Assembly (NCBI GenBank): GCA_947846985.1
Contig: CANTUZ010000008.1
Location: 27,113,352-27,177,351 of the forward strand
Direction of reading: 5' to 3'
DNA length: 64,000 bases
DNA from: Fratercula arctica
Taxonomy: Eukaryota; Chordata; Aves; Charadriiformes; Alcidae
Each line of letters begins with the position of its first letter. The stretch's first letter is position 1. The notes beneath the pieces were generated by a model. It had not been told where the DNA came from. It made no database searches and saw only the letters and a program-made list of their open reading frames with translations. Below, piece after piece: positions 63,528 to 64,000 of this stretch. Made by a program: the position numbers and the translations under genes.

Positions 63528-64000
63528 CTAAAGAATGGAGAAAGCATACTAAAGCTGAGAGAAAATTATTCTGACAAACCTGTGTTTTGGAGTCATTCAT
63601 TTCTGACCCCCCTGCCTCCTTGCTTAAAAAGTTTCCTTCTGCTTCATCACCTCTTTGCCTGCATCTCTCGTAAATAGCTGAGCAGCCTCTCACTACAAAC
63701 AGTATCATTTAGGGTAGTTTCTCTAACGTTGCTTATCAAGGTGAAACTTCTGCCTTGGAGGTGTTTAATATGTTTCAGATTCATCTGCATTTCTTATCTA
63801 GGGATGCAACGCTTCCATAGCCTGCTGTAAAACAAAGCTGTTTTCAAGATTTCTTTTTTTTTTCTACTTTTACTTGTCATCCTTTAAAATAAATGGGTTT
63901 GCTATTTTAGTGATATATAATATAATGAAATGGATCCTTCTAAATTCTCTTTTTCCAGTGCTAACAAGGTGTGTGCCAGTAAATGTCCACGTAGGTAATA
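63528..64000. other. Non-coding DNA at the right edge
   Basis: A T-rich run lies near 63851-63861. No further exon with a matching phase was identified before the window ends. Confidence 0.4.

Noticed and set aside
1..64000. Search for CRISPR arrays, operons, phage, toxin or defence genes
   Set aside because: The window is vertebrate nuclear DNA. No regularly spaced repeats with unique spacers, ribosome binding sites or compact gene clusters are present.

Overview
This window is nuclear DNA from a vertebrate, almost certainly a bird. The evidence is the repeats. There are several CR1 LINE 3' fragments with the avian signature tail, where the last stretch reads GGTTGGACT..GATGAT..CTTCCAACCT..ATTCT. 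There is also one solo LTR whose U3/R/U5 wording matches the ERVL-type LTRs common in bird genomes. The background is AT-rich with few CpGs, stop codons are dense in all six frames, and no intact long reading frame exists. There are no operons, CRISPR arrays, phage, plasmid or bacterial features. The species and locus could not be identified.

Layout. 1-20.4 kb: AT-rich non-coding DNA with simple repeats, two GC-richer patches (8.9-9.6 kb and 13.85-14.38 kb) and a strong hairpin at 12.25 kb. 20.4-32.6 kb: three CR1 fragments; the 29.7-30.3 kb copy carries a 37-T tract inside its body. 32.6-40.6 kb: short tandem duplications and blocks rich in homeodomain-like TAAT cores that resemble conserved non-coding elements (36.1-37.4 kb is the best). 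40.6-41.5 kb: an old, long CR1 copy. 42.0-44.9 kb: T/G-rich and A-rich low-complexity tracts. 44.99-45.84 kb: a solo LTR on the minus strand, about 853 bp, flanked by a 4-bp TAAC duplication. 47.4-47.7 kb: a CR1 fragment on the minus strand. 48-64 kb: mostly unique AT-rich DNA.

The only plausible protein-coding signal is a set of three open segments on the minus strand near the right end (63431-63527, 61525-61651, 55908-56092). Each is bounded by good splice consensus sites, and their reading phases join cleanly in order (2 to 2, then 0 to 0). They may be internal exons of one unrecognised multi-exon gene with kilobase introns. They could also be pseudoexons, since short false exons with good splice sites occur elsewhere in the window. 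I could not assign a protein family. No new self-contained biological system can be supported from the sequence; the most useful leads are the exon chain, the solo LTR, the T-tract inside a CR1 and the candidate conserved blocks.
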